From positions 1 to 64,000 of the forward strand of contig JAEOTF010000041.1 of NCBI GenBank assembly GCA_016840025.1: a stretch of DNA of 64,000 nt, written 5' to 3'. Positions 63,999 to 64,000 of the stretch are shown here, in pieces. Each line of letters starts with the position of its first letter. Position 1 is the stretch's first letter. Made by a program: the position numbers and the translations under genes. The stretch is from Candidatus Hodarchaeota archaeon (GTDB lineage Archaea; Asgardarchaeota; Heimdallarchaeia; Hodarchaeales; YT1-039). The notes under the pieces were generated by a model. That model was not told where the DNA came from, did no database searches, and saw only the letters and a list, made by a program, of their open reading frames with translations.

Positions 63999-64000
63999 TA

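Overview
This is about 64 kb of AT-rich archaeal chromosome. The gene content points to an Asgard archaeon (Promethearchaeota); the class cannot be fixed from the sequence alone, although a Heimdall-type lineage seems plausible. The archaeal markers are an archaeosine-type tRNA-guanine transglycosylase with a PUA end, TFE, Sec61-beta, a geranylgeranyl-type prenyl synthase, a DUF1464 protein and an intron-containing tRNA-Pro. The Asgard-like markers are two Rag/Gtr-type GTPases, a Ras/Rab-like GTPase, two Roadblock/LC7 proteins and several predicted longin-like domains.

Layout. 0-5.3 kb: the 3' end of a cell-surface BNR protein, a nucleoside phosphorylase, a large orphan DNA methyltransferase made of two tandem methylase halves, and a rhomboid protease. 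5.5-28.3 kb: a longin-like protein and a Rag-type GTPase in one operon, a second Rag-type GTPase with a zinc ribbon, two giant tandem-duplicated surface proteins (3025 and 2602 aa) and a 509-aa longin-like protein. Each giant has one membrane span and a conserved cytoplasmic tail of about 195 aa whose predicted strand/helix order is that of a longin domain. 28.4-34 kb: TgtA, a 680-aa winged-helix array protein, TFE and a Roadblock protein whose 5' end is tandemly duplicated. 34-40.7 kb: an MFS transporter, a membrane-anchored subtilase, an unknown protein paired with a Ras-like GTPase, and a family 2 glycosyltransferase. 41-42.7 kb: a freestanding LAGLIDADG endonuclease-like gene with foreign-looking base use. 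43.4-47 kb: prenyl synthase, DUF1464 protein and an AIR-synthase-like protein. 47.5-51.6 kb: an overlapping pair of large helical proteins of unknown function. 51.7-54.8 kb: a CBS protein, a MazG-like protein, Sec61-beta, adenosine-specific kinase, a second Roadblock protein and tRNA-Pro(UGG) with a D-loop intron. 55.2-56.1 kb: transposase debris. 56.2-64 kb: a thioester-containing alpha-2-macroglobulin and an M14 carboxypeptidase running off the window.

The most interesting hypothesis is that the 5.5-28 kb block is one surface-to-cytosol signalling module. The giant proteins would sense or adhere outside the cell and present longin-like tails inside, next to Rag/Gtr GTPases and soluble longin-like proteins. 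In eukaryotes Rag GTPases work with longin, Roadblock and DENN proteins (Ragulator, FLCN/FNIP, GATOR). The Rag assignment rests on recognisable motifs. The longin and DENN assignments rest on predicted topology and motif resemblance and need structure prediction.

A second theme is surface proteolysis: rhomboid, S8 subtilase, M14 carboxypeptidase and alpha-2-macroglobulin, all exported or membrane-bound.
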